A stretch of 64,000 nt of DNA from Arcicella gelida (GTDB taxonomy: Bacteria > Bacteroidota > Bacteroidia > Cytophagales > Spirosomataceae). Below are positions 25,434 through 33,583 of this stretch, piece after piece. The notes below the pieces were generated by a model. It did no database searches, had not been told where the DNA came from, and was given only the letters and a program-made list of their open reading frames with translations. Within the stretch, counting starts at the first letter, position 1. Each line of letters opens with the position of its first letter. Where the stretch lies: assembly GCF_034931025.1 (NCBI RefSeq), contig NZ_JAYGIL010000004.1, forward strand, positions 62,001-126,000. Reading direction: 5' to 3'. The translations under genes were made by a program, and so were the position numbers.

Positions 25434-27146
25434 TAAAGTCCCTTTTCTCATTTCTTTCACGGCATAATCAACTGAACGAGCCGTCATTGCCATATAAGTT
25501 AGTGATGGATTTTGTGTCGATGTTGAAGTCATTGATGCTCCATCTGTTACGAAAACATTTTTACAACTATGAATCGCATTCCATTTATTTAGGATAGATG
25601 TTTTCGGGTCTTTACCCATTCTTGCTCCACCCATTTCGTGAATATCTAAACCAGGAGTACGGTTTGAATCGTTTGTTCTGATGTTTGTAAATCCAGCTTT
25701 GGTGTACATTTCAGTGAATTGCTCAAAGAAATCTTTCACCATTTTACGGTCATTATCATCATATTCAACTGAAATTTTGAGTTGAGGAATTCCCCAAGGA
25801 TCTACTTTAGTTTTATCCAAAGCCACATAATTACTTTCTTTAGGAATGGTTTCGCCCATCATGTGCGAACCTACGTTCCAAACATTGTTATATTCTGGTT
25901 TCAATAAAGCTTTCTTTAAATCTTCTCCTAAACCACTTCTATCATCATGTTGATAACGTCCAGCCGAGAAACCTGCCGCATAACCACGCAAGAAATCGGT
26001 TTCTTGTTTTTCAACATTTCTGAAACGAGGCACATAAGCTGAATTTGGTTTACGTCCATCGGTGGTACTATCCAAGAATCCTTCATACTGAGCATCAATC
26101 GTTGCTGTATAATTATGGAAAGCTACGTATTTACCTAATACTCCGCTATCATTACCCAATCCATTCGGGAAACGGTGTGAAGTGGAATTCAACAATACCA
26201 AGTTTGAATTTAAAGCTGCTGCATTTACAAAAATAATTCTTGCATAAAACTCCATCATTTGGTTTGTCGTAGCATCAATTACTCTTACGCCTGTAGCCTT
26301 GCCTTTTTTCTCATCATAAATGATAGAATGAACTACTGAGTGTGGACGCAAAGTCAATTTACCCGTTTTAGCCGCCCACGGTAAAGTAGAAGAATTACTG
26401 CTGAAATATCCACCATAAGGACAACCTCTTTCGCAAATCGTTCTGCTTTGGCATTGTGCTCTTCCTTGGTCGTAATGTACTTGTTTAGGCGAAGTAAGAT
26501 GCGCACAACGTCCAGTAATAATATGGCGGTCTTTATAGTTTTTGGCTACTTGTTCTTTAAAATATTTCTCTAAACAGTTTAATTCATGGGGTGCTAAAAA
26601 TTCACCATCTGGCAAACTTGGCACATTATCTTTATTACCAGAAATTCCAGCAAATTTCTCTACATAACTATACCACGGAGCAAGGTCGGCATAACGTATT
26701 GGCCAATCTACTGCAAAGCCATCACGAGCTGGTCCTTGAAAATCATATTCTGACCAACGTTGTGTTTGGCGAGCCCAAAGTAAAGATTTCCCACCCGTTT
26801 GATAGCCACGAATCCAGTCAAAAGGTTTTTCTTGTACGTAAGGATGTTCGGCATCTTTTACAAAAAATTGTTCTGTGCCTTCATAGAAAGCATAACATTT
26901 GCTCACGATTGGATTGGCATCTTTTACTTCTTTTTTGATACGGTTATGGTGTTCAAATTCCCACGGTTGCATCAACGTTGTCGGATAGTCAATTACGTGT
27001 TTTACATCTCTTCCTCGTTCTAAAACCAAAGTACGTAATCCTTTTCCTGTAAGTTCTTTGGCAGCCCAGCCACCACTAATTCCTGAACCAATCACGATAG
27101 CATCGTAAGTTTGGTTTTTTATAGCATCTATATTAAAATTAGACAT
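25431..27146 (-). CDS. GMC family oxidoreductase (gluconate-dehydrogenase-like large subunit)
   Basis: A 571-residue FAD-dependent glucose-methanol-choline oxidoreductase that oxidises a sugar or other alcohol. It shows the FAD loop IVIGSGISGGWAAKELT, LVLERGRD, the GYQTGGKSLLWARQTQRW region, and near the C-terminus HEMGGARMG and TDGASMTSTSTQNPSLTYMA with the catalytic His region. The next gene downstream is a subunit-3-type Tat protein, so it is probably exported as a complex with it. No cytochrome c subunit is adjacent. Substrate unknown. Confidence 0.92.
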   Translation of the reverse strand: MSNFNIDAIKNQTYDAIVIGSGISGGWAAKELTGKGLRTLVLERGRDVKHVIDYPTTLMQPWEFEHHNRIKKEVKDANPIVSKCYAFYEGTEQFFVKDAEHPYVQEKPFDWIRGYQTGGKSLLWARQTQRWSEYDFQGPARDGFAVDWPIRYADLAPWYSYVEKFAGISGNKDNVPSLPDGEFLAPHELNCLEKYFKEQVAKNYKDRHIITGRCAHLTSPKQVHYDQGRAQCQSRTICERGCPYGGYFSSNSSTLPWAAKTGKLTLRPHSVVHSIIYDEKKGKATGVRVIDATTNQMMEFYARIIFVNAAALNSNLVLLNSTSHRFPNGLGNDSGVLGKYVAFHNYTATIDAQYEGFLDSTTDGRKPNSAYVPRFRNVEKQETDFLRGYAAGFSAGRYQHDDRSGLGEDLKKALLKPEYNNVWNVGSHMMGETIPKESNYVALDKTKVDPWGIPQLKISVEYDDNDRKMVKDFFEQFTEMYTKAGFTNIRTNDSNRTPGLDIHEMGGARMGKDPKTSILNKWNAIHSCKNVFVTDGASMTSTSTQNPSLTYMAMTARSVDYAVKEMRKGTL

Positions 27147-27215
27147 TTCTTGAGATGAAATTTGAGATCGTGAATAATAGCTTAGACGTTTAAGTAGTCA
27201 AGCAAATTTTTAGTA

Positions 27216-27737
27216 CTATTTCTTGATTGGCACACAACCATGATAACGACCCGGAACCATTTCAAAAATTCTTAAGTTGGTCATCACATATTCAGAAACT
27301 AAATAACCATCGATTGTCAGACTTTTTACCAATTGTAAAAAACCTTTTTCATCGCTGTTTGGTGAAGTACTCATTTTCTTCAATACTTCTAATTTTTGTT
27401 TAGCATCGCTTTCTACAAAAGTTTTGCCATTTTCTTTTTTCGATATCTCATCTACCGAAACCATTCCTTTCGCAAAAATATCTTGAGATTTTTTATCGTA
27501 ACAATCTGCTACCATTTTCAAGATAAATTTATCAGCACCCAGTTCTTTGGCTCCTGGCGTATCTGTTTTCGGAATAATTGTTTCTACGATTTCTGCCAAT
27601 AAAGTTTCTTGAGCATAAGTAATCTTAAAAGCACCACTTTGAATCGATTCTTTGCTCCACGCATTTGCCCACGCTGGTAGAACAATTGTTCCACCTATCG
27701 TCAAGGCTAAATTTTTGATTGCCGAACGTCTTTGCAT
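27216..27737 (-). CDS. Gluconate 2-dehydrogenase subunit 3 family protein, Tat-exported
   Basis: A 173-residue small subunit. The N-terminus MQRRSAIKNLALTIGGTIV is a twin-arginine signal with cleavage after ANA. The mature part has the family sequence AEIVETIIPKTDTPGAKELGADKFI. In this family the small subunit carries the Tat signal and pulls the GMC subunit across. It lies 69 nt upstream of the GMC gene on the same strand. Confidence 0.9.
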   Translation of the reverse strand: MQRRSAIKNLALTIGGTIVLPAWANAWSKESIQSGAFKITYAQETLLAEIVETIIPKTDTPGAKELGADKFILKMVADCYDKKSQDIFAKGMVSVDEISKKENGKTFVESDAKQKLEVLKKMSTSPNSDEKGFLQLVKSLTIDGYLVSEYVMTNLRIFEMVPGRYHGCVPIKK

Positions 27738-28082
27738 TATGTTATGATTAATTTAGGAATACAAATAAAAGAGTTTTTAAGCTGGATTTTAGACTGACTT
27801 ATATGCTTTCAGGAAGCTAGGACAAATCTGCTGATTTACTGAACAATCAAAAGCTCAAATCCATGTCAAATTACTAGAAAATATTGTAAGATAAAAACTA
27901 AGAAAAAAGCAACTAAAGTATTATCTGAAAGAAAAAGAGGAATTTAAGGAAGAATAAGAAGGAATGTTTAGAGATACTTTTTTGCGGTATTTTGCGGCAA
28001 AAAATATCTCAGAAGATACTCCAAGTATGTCGAGAGATACTTTCTTGCGGTATTTTGCGGTTATTAGAAGTGTTGCCGATTT
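27738..28082. other. 345-nt non-coding stretch between ispH and the GMC operon
   Basis: AT-rich spacer. It should hold the promoter of the subunit-3/GMC pair (minus strand) and the 3' end of ispH transcripts. The only strong structure is the 63-nt-spaced direct repeat at 27970-28060. No gene, RNA or clear promoter box was found. Confidence 0.6.
27970..28060. repeat. Direct repeat, two copies 63 nt apart, just past ispH
   Basis: agagatactttyttgcggtattttgcgg-type copies occupy 27970-27997 and 28033-28060 and differ at one base. Inside the first copy, agata.ttttttgc pairs with gcaaaaaatatct, giving a hairpin. They lie downstream of the ispH stop and may contribute to its 3' end. Confidence 0.8.
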
Positions 28083-29378
28083 TTATGCTTCAATCGGCAA
28101 TGCTTCAGGAAAGAATGAATGCAATTTCAATAAAATTGATTCTACAACCGCATCAGGGCAAGAAGCTCCACAAGTAAGCATTATCGTTACTTGCTCTTTT
28201 TTCGGTAAAAAATCACTTGTATGTTTTTCAGTTTTTGAATGTAAATCAAAATGACTGATAAGATTTTCTGTCAGGATTTTATCGGCAGAAGAAATAAAAT
28301 AGGTTGGCAATTTTTGTTCACATAATTCTACCAAATGTGAAGTATTCGATGAATTATAACCACCCGCAACCACTACTAAATCTGCCTCCTCTTTCAATAG
28401 ACCATAAGTAGCACTTTGATTGTCGTTAGTGGCATAACAAAGTGTATCACGAGTATCCGCAAAATAAGCCGTTACGTCTGAACCTTCAATATTATATTGT
28501 TGAATCATGATTTGCTTCAAATAATCCGCAATTCCTTGTGTATCCGAAGCCAACATTGTGGTCTGATTCACCACGCCAATTCTTTGTAAATCTTTCTTTA
28601 CATCGAAACCTTCAGAGTACTGTCCTTTAAATTCTTCGTAAAATTGTTCGGCAGACTTTTCACCTGTGATGTATTTCGCCAATTCTATGGTTTGCTTAAT
28701 GTCTTTTACGACAATAGTAGGAGCATTTTCTTTGGCATGTGAAAAAGTAGCTCTGGTTTCTTCATGGGCAGGTTTTCCATGCACCACGATTGTATAATCT
28801 TTTTGACCAATCGCTGTAGCACGATTCCATACTTTTTCAACAAAAGGACAAGTAGTGTCATACTGATAAGCATTGATTCCAATATCAGAAAGACGTTGTT
28901 GGATTTCAACCGTTGTACCAAAAGCTGGCACAATAACGACATCATCAAAAGTTAATTCTTCCCAAGGAATCAATTGTTTACCAGAAGTATCCATGATGAA
29001 ACTTACGCCACGACTCAACAAGTCAGCATTTACATCAGGATTATGAATCATTTCTGATAGCAGAAAAATTCTTTTATCAGGATTTTCTTCTATCGTTCTG
29101 TAAGCAATCTCAACTGCATTTTCTACTCCATAGCAAAAACCAAAATGTCTGGAAATCAAAAACCTTACAACACCATAATCCAAAACGGTTGGCGTGAAGT
29201 CTTTTTTGAGTTTATCTTGTAAACGGCGTTTCTCCTTGATACCACCGATGATAGTACTCTTGTATAGATCAGGAATCTGAAATGATTTCATTTTCTTCAT
29301 TTTTCTTCGGGCATCTCCCTCCGAAGGAGCATCTACCCGAAACAGTTCAATATCAGAAGAATTACTAATTACCTCCAT
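28083..29378 (-). CDS. ispH: 4-hydroxy-3-methylbut-2-enyl diphosphate reductase (long form)
   Basis: A 4Fe-4S enzyme performing the last step of the MEP isoprenoid pathway. The three cluster cysteines are visible in HFGFCYGVENAV, YDTTCPFVEKVWNRA and TCGASCPDAVV. The catalytic-loop AGGYNSSNTSHL is also present. With 431 residues it is the longer type seen in Bacteroidetes, cyanobacteria and plastids, with an extra N-terminal part. The frame extends to a TTG at 29390, but the ATG at 29378 is chosen. Confidence 0.95.
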   Translation of the reverse strand: MEVISNSSDIELFRVDAPSEGDARRKMKKMKSFQIPDLYKSTIIGGIKEKRRLQDKLKKDFTPTVLDYGVVRFLISRHFGFCYGVENAVEIAYRTIEENPDKRIFLLSEMIHNPDVNADLLSRGVSFIMDTSGKQLIPWEELTFDDVVIVPAFGTTVEIQQRLSDIGINAYQYDTTCPFVEKVWNRATAIGQKDYTIVVHGKPAHEETRATFSHAKENAPTIVVKDIKQTIELAKYITGEKSAEQFYEEFKGQYSEGFDVKKDLQRIGVVNQTTMLASDTQGIADYLKQIMIQQYNIEGSDVTAYFADTRDTLCYATNDNQSATYGLLKEEADLVVVAGGYNSSNTSHLVELCEQKLPTYFISSADKILTENLISHFDLHSKTEKHTSDFLPKKEQVTIMLTCGASCPDAVVESILLKLHSFFPEALPIEA

Positions 29379-29542
29379 CTCTTTAAACAACTTTTTTGAT
29401 TAACAGTTTTCAAAGTTACATCAAATTGTAAAAATCAAGTCAAATAAATATCAGTAATTGAGTAAATGGTCACTAAAATTCAAGCTTTTATAGTTGTTTA
29501 ATGACCCGTTTTATAATTTAATATTTCCTAAAAATACTCTTT

Positions 29543-30022
29543 ATGGCTAAAGTATTATTAAAATACAAAAATTACGATTTGCATTCTATCACAACGGTTT
29601 CATCATTAGGACAAATCAATGCAAACATTACTACTTGGGTTATGCAAAGTGCTATGCAGGGTAAATTTATCACTGTTGCTCTTTACAAAACGGATTATAC
29701 CATAGAATTGGTGCGAGAAAGCATGATACTGAATGTAAATCTTTTGGCGAAAGACCAAGCCAAAAAACTTATTCCTAAACTGGGCAGAAAAAGTGGAAGG
29801 ACTTCAAACAAGTTCATAAACCTTCCTTTTGAAATGGACGAAAGAGGTTGCCCATATTTAACCGAAGCCATTGGCTATGTTCAATGTAAATGCACTGGAA
29901 TTATCGACTCTGGCGACCATGAATTGTTTGTCTGTGAAGTATTGAAGCAAAAAGTACTCAATCCCGAAAAAGAAGTTTTGACAAATGATTACTTGCGAGC
30001 GGAAGGCTTGGTGAGAGGGTAA
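29543..30022 (+). CDS. Flavin reductase family protein (FMN-binding split barrel)
   Basis: A 159-residue protein resembling the flavin reductase/split-barrel group: TTVSSLGQINANITTWVMQSA, ITVALYKTDYTIELVRES and the C-terminal GDHELFVCEVLKQ. The likely role is binding FMN and reducing it or a partner. No partner oxygenase is adjacent. It is divergent from ispH and convergent with prmA. Confidence 0.75.
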   Translation: MAKVLLKYKNYDLHSITTVSSLGQINANITTWVMQSAMQGKFITVALYKTDYTIELVRESMILNVNLLAKDQAKKLIPKLGRKSGRTSNKFINLPFEMDERGCPYLTEAIGYVQCKCTGIIDSGDHELFVCEVLKQKVLNPEKEVLTNDYLRAEGLVRG

Positions 30023-30024
30023 GT

Positions 30025-30157
30025 GGCTTTCGGATGTCAGCTTTCGGATTTCGGTTTTGATAAAACAAAAACGGCAACCTCCACGGTTGCCGTTGCATTT
30101 TATCTTATTTGCTACTATCAAAAACCGAAAGCCGATTGCTGACGACCGAAAGCCAAT
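30025..30157. repeat. Heptad-periodic arrays E, forming inverted arms around a terminator
   Basis: Left arm in 7-nt phase from 30025: ggctttc, ggatgtc, agctttc, ggatttc, ggttttg. The right arm carries CCG/CTG/CCA words at 30125, 30132, 30139, 30146 and 30153, again exactly 7 nt apart. The arms are imperfect reverse complements and enclose the terminator at 30070-30090. Confidence 0.85.
30062..30092 (-). terminator. Terminator of prmA (and possibly of the flavin reductase gene)
   Basis: aacggcaacc and ggttgccgtt form a 10-bp stem with a 5-nt loop. The minus strand continues into a T-run, whereas the plus side is weaker. Confidence 0.85.
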
Positions 30158-30990
30158 TATTTTCTTTCAAAAATCACCGCTGCCCAATTATTTTTGTTTT
30201 CGGTATGTGTTTTTGTTAAGCCTGATTCGTTAGCTACTTTTTCAATATCTTCGATGTCGTGCTGATAAAAACCGCTTACAATTAATTTTGAAGGAGCGGG
30301 TTTCATAAATTCAACATATTTCGGAATATCACGCATCAAAATATTACGGTTGATATTTGCCAAAATAATATCGTATTGGTCGGCAGGTTCATCTTCAATT
30401 GTTCCCTGACGAATCACTACATTTTCACAAGAATTCAACTGTACATTTTCACGAGAATTTTCAGCAGCCCATTCTTCAATATCAAAACCTGCTACTTCCG
30501 AAGCCCCCAATTTTGAAGCAAAAATGGCTAAGATACCCGTTCCACAACCAACATCTAATACTTTTTTAGCTTGGTGGTCAATCTCCATTTGTAAACTTAA
30601 CACCATCGAAGTAGTTTCATGATGTCCAGTTCCAAACGACATTTTAGGATTAATCAACAATTCATATTGAATATTTGGATCAGGTTCATGGAAATTAGCA
30701 CGTACTCTTACACGCCCATTGGCAGCTAAAATTGGCTCATAGTTTTTCTCCCATTCCTCATTCCAATTCTTTTTCTCTAAAGTCGAATAGCTATAACTAA
30801 TAGGAGTCATCGCTAAATATCGCTCCATAATTTCGTCCAGATTTTCTTCAGAAAACAAGTCCTCCGTAATGTAAGCGTTCAAACCCTCCGCTTCTTCAGT
30901 AAAAGTTTCGTAGCCAATTTCACCTAACTCCGCCATGAAAATATCCGAAAATTCTGGGTTGATGTTTAGTTTTACTTCTATGTAGTTCAT
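30157..30990 (-). CDS. prmA: Ribosomal protein L11 methyltransferase
   Basis: An S-adenosylmethionine-dependent methyltransferase acting on ribosomal protein L11. The 277 residues have an N-terminal substrate-binding domain (about 1-90). The SAM domain follows, with NPKMSFGTGHHETT, VLDVGCGTGILAIFASKLGA and IILANINRNIL. Length is normal. It ends beside a heptad array and terminator shared with the convergent flavin reductase gene. Confidence 0.93.
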   Translation of the reverse strand: MNYIEVKLNINPEFSDIFMAELGEIGYETFTEEAEGLNAYITEDLFSEENLDEIMERYLAMTPISYSYSTLEKKNWNEEWEKNYEPILAANGRVRVRANFHEPDPNIQYELLINPKMSFGTGHHETTSMVLSLQMEIDHQAKKVLDVGCGTGILAIFASKLGASEVAGFDIEEWAAENSRENVQLNSCENVVIRQGTIEDEPADQYDIILANINRNILMRDIPKYVEFMKPAPSKLIVSGFYQHDIEDIEKVANESGLTKTHTENKNNWAAVIFERK

Positions 30991-31136
30991 GATTAAATTT
31001 TGATTTGCTTGTTTGCAATGCCAAAGATAATATTTTTCTATGGGTGGGGTTGAATAATTTTGAAGTGAAGTTTAAAATAAGCATACAACAACAGACTCTT
31101 AAAGGTTTGTAAATGAATATTTGTAAGTAGTACCCA

Positions 31137-31169
31137 CAAAAAAAGAGAACCATTTTTTCGGTTCTCTTT
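31137..31169 (-). terminator. Terminator of the DUF3037 gene
   Basis: aaagagaacc and ggttctcttt form a 10-bp stem with an 8-nt loop, followed on the minus strand by a T-run. It overlaps the last bases of the gene. Confidence 0.88.
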
Positions 31170-32019
31170 AGATTTGTGAATTTAACGCTTCCAAAGTTCT
31201 CTGGGAATATTCCTCTAATTGGTTTTCTGCCCAAAGCCTTACACACTTTACTTGTTCTAAAATTGTAATGGCTTCTTCGTACTTTTTTACAAGTGATTTC
31301 TGCTTGGGTTCTGCTAATAAAATATCAAACATTGCCTTGTTTTCATCCGCATAGCTTTGTAGAAGTGTAAATTTCCCAAAATTGAGCGTCGCTTTTCTAA
31401 TGATAGATTCAGGCATTTTTAAATCTAAACTTACTGGGCTGACAATATTATAAGTACCATTCTGCCAAGCAAACGGGAAAGAGTACTCTCCTATCTTTTT
31501 ATTTTCTTCAATTTTGTTTTGATTAAAAATTTGCTCGTTACCTAACTTTATTTTTTTTCTATACTCTTTTATTAAATACTCCTCAGTATGGATTTTATAA
31601 GGACTTTCTTCAACCTCATAAAAAGACAAGTACAAATCTTTTAACTGTGTTATAATATCCTTAATATTCTCTGTGTAGAGAATACTTGTTTTAATTTCCC
31701 CAAACTGCAATACAGAAGCATCTTTTATTAAAAGTTCATTATTAATAAATTCAGTTGGACGATTTTTATAATCATTAAAAATTTCAGGTTGACGATTCAG
31801 AGCATGAACTTTGCCATCAATACCCTTTAAAAAAGCTTTTAAAGTACGTTCTGCAAGACTATTTGGATAGGCATAACGAAGGCGATTTAGTTTTTCTGGA
31901 TAAACAAACGCCACTTTTTGTTGGTCAGGAAACAATACCAATAAGCCCACATTCAATACTTCTCCAGAAGCTGAATTATAGTGATATTGAAGAGGGCTAT
32001 ATTGAAAAATGTTATTCAT
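31168..32019 (-). CDS. DUF3037 family protein, partner of the HipA-like kinase
   Basis: A 283-residue protein beginning FQYSPLQYHYNSASGEVLNV, followed by GLLVLFPDQQKV, the recognisable opening of DUF3037 proteins. These are usually encoded next to HipA-like kinases, as here (152 nt downstream of one). The role is unknown; a partner or substrate relation to the kinase is an inference from pairing. The frame reaches a TTG at 32031, but the ATG at 32019 is preferred. Confidence 0.75.
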   Translation of the reverse strand: MNNIFQYSPLQYHYNSASGEVLNVGLLVLFPDQQKVAFVYPEKLNRLRYAYPNSLAERTLKAFLKGIDGKVHALNRQPEIFNDYKNRPTEFINNELLIKDASVLQFGEIKTSILYTENIKDIITQLKDLYLSFYEVEESPYKIHTEEYLIKEYRKKIKLGNEQIFNQNKIEENKKIGEYSFPFAWQNGTYNIVSPVSLDLKMPESIIRKATLNFGKFTLLQSYADENKAMFDILLAEPKQKSLVKKYEEAITILEQVKCVRLWAENQLEEYSQRTLEALNSQI

Positions 32020-32171
32020 CTTTGGTTTCAATCCTTATTTCATCAAGATTAGAAATCTTTAAATTATTATTCTAATTACCTATAATTTTAGGCATTAGGT
32101 AATATTTATTCGCTATTTCAATTCCAAATATATACGACTAAATAGACAAACTCTTTTACTTCTTGCTTGGC

Positions 32172-32992
32172 TCAAGCAATCTTTTGAATCAATAAATCAC
32201 AAAACTTATCAGGTTTGGACTTTATTTCATAAATATATTCTTTTATCAAATCAAAATTCCCTATCGAAATTTGATGTTGACTTAGGAAAAATGCCGTCTC
32301 ATCCAAAATATTAGTATCTAAGTTTTTTAGATAATACCAGAACGTACCAAAAATATCCTTTTTTGCTCGTGGTGATAAACTTTTCAACAAGGGATAAAAT
32401 AAATGTCTCTCAGCCTGATAATTCCAAATATTATTCTTGAAGTCTGCGATTACTGGATTATCGGAAGCATTAACATCATCTGAAAAGTAAAAAAGTTGTT
32501 CATGATCAATTAACAAAAAATATTCATCATTAATTAACAGATTGGGTTTGTTTCGGTATCCACCTCTATCTAAGTTGAGTACAAAGTTATCGAAAGCAAA
32601 AATGGTAGCCAAATCGTAATCTTTTAAATGGGATTTTAAGTTATTTGTATCAACAATCTGCATTCCATTAACCCACTCACAACAAAATTTCAATCCATTA
32701 TCTCTTTGTGAAAGTATATCCTTTTCTGATTGTTTAAGTTGATACTCAATAAACAGTTCTGAAAATTCACTAACCCTGCTTCTGGAACATTTAATTCAAA
32801 CTCACGAGCCAACACATTCCCAAATAGTTCTTTGGCAATAGCATGTTGCTGTATGAGTTGTCGTTTCGTAAATATCTTTGCTAAAAATGGTCTGATATGC
32901 TTATGCTCATCTACAACCAACACTCGCCACGGATAAGTAGAACCACCAGCATCCACAATTTCCTGAAAAGATATAGCCTCGTAAATTTGCAC
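32172..32992 (-). pseudogene. HipA-like kinase, split by a one-base frameshift
   Basis: Two overlapping minus-strand frames together give one HipA-like kinase of about 270 residues. The upstream frame (GTG start at 32992) reads GGSTYPWRVLVVDEHKHIRPF to VPEAGLVNF and then goes out of phase. In the other phase the same DNA reads SELFIEYQLKQSEKDILSQR and joins smoothly to GLKFCCEWVNGMQI and the kinase lobe with FDNFVLNLDRGG and LLIDHEQLFYF. The break lies at a run of four A at 32762-32765 on the plus strand (T4 in the gene); one more base restores the frame. It may be a real loss, a sequencing error or slippage control. Confidence 0.8.
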
Positions 32993-33207
32993 GTCAATAC
33001 GTTTATTTTATTTACTCAAATATACTCTTTTAGTCTGTATTTGATGAAAGGTGGAAGTACATTTTTAGAATTAACAATTGGCTATTTACAAGTCAAGACT
33101 TTTAGAAACCTTGCATAAAATTGTAGAATTGGGTTTGGGGAAAGAATTGAGATTGGAGGTGGTTTGAAATCCTTTGCAAAAACTGTTCACCAAAGCATAC
33201 CTCGAAA

Positions 33208-33248
33208 AAACAAAAACCCCTCAAACATTGCGTTTAAGGGGTTTTTTG
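33208..33248 (-). terminator. Terminator after tRNA-Phe
   Basis: On the minus strand cccctTAAAC and GTTTgagggg form a stem around a short loop, followed by a T-run. It begins directly after the tRNA 3' end. Confidence 0.85.
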
Positions 33249-33321
33249 TGGTAAAGGGCGGACTCGAACCGCCGACACACGGATTTTCAGTCCGATGCTC
33301 TACCAACTGAGCTACTTCACC
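33249..33321 (-). tRNA. tRNA-Phe (anticodon GAA)
   Basis: A 73-nt cloverleaf. The acceptor stem GGTGAAG pairs with CTTTACC, the D-arm contains AGCTCAGTTGGTAGAGC, the anticodon arm is CGGACTGAAAATCCG with loop anticodon GAA, and the T-arm is GGCGGTTCGAGTCCGCC. The discriminator is A. CCA is not encoded. Confidence 0.96.
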
Positions 33322-33387
33322 TGAATCCCGCCTGTGTTTCGGGACTGCAAAGGTAGGAAACTTTTTTTTAACACCAAACATTTTCCG

Positions 33388-33449
33388 AAAATAATTTCAA
33401 AAATTTTTGAAATTATTTTCAAATAGTATGCTTGCATACTATTTGAAAA
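33388..33449. repeat. Two back-to-back perfect palindromes upstream of the Fe-S oxidoreductase gene
   Basis: The first (33388-33419) is a 32-nt palindrome without a loop, arms aaaataatttcaaaaa and its complement. The second (33416-33449) has 15-nt arms ttttcaaatagtatg around cttg. They share four bases. They lie about 135-195 nt upstream of the ATG at 33584 and look like operator DNA for a dimeric regulator, though cruciform or terminator roles are possible. Confidence 0.8.
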
Positions 33450-33583
33450 ATCAACATCTTTGTATCACACAATAAAATCAGTAAATTGTTAAATAAAGTA
33501 CAAGATTTACCTTAAATTCATCAAAAAAGGGTTCTGATTCATTTTAAAAATAAATAAGTACCAAAACTTATTTTTTCTGAACT

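Noticed and set aside
27964..28254. 96-residue plus-strand ORF with a repeated RDTFLRYFA peptide
   Set aside because: It runs antisense into the ispH 3' end and its only notable part comes from a DNA repeat; no start signal or family. Kept as a repeat only.
10941..30157. CRISPR arrays
   Set aside because: The heptad arrays have no 24-40 nt repeats or unique spacers, and there are no cas genes in the window.
32172..32992. Two separate overlapping genes
   Set aside because: One added base joins them into a single HipA-like kinase, so they are reported as one frameshifted gene.
33187..33381. 64-residue minus-strand ORF containing GEVAQLVEHRTENP
   Set aside because: It is the tRNA-Phe gene and its flanks read as protein, a well-known spurious ORF type.
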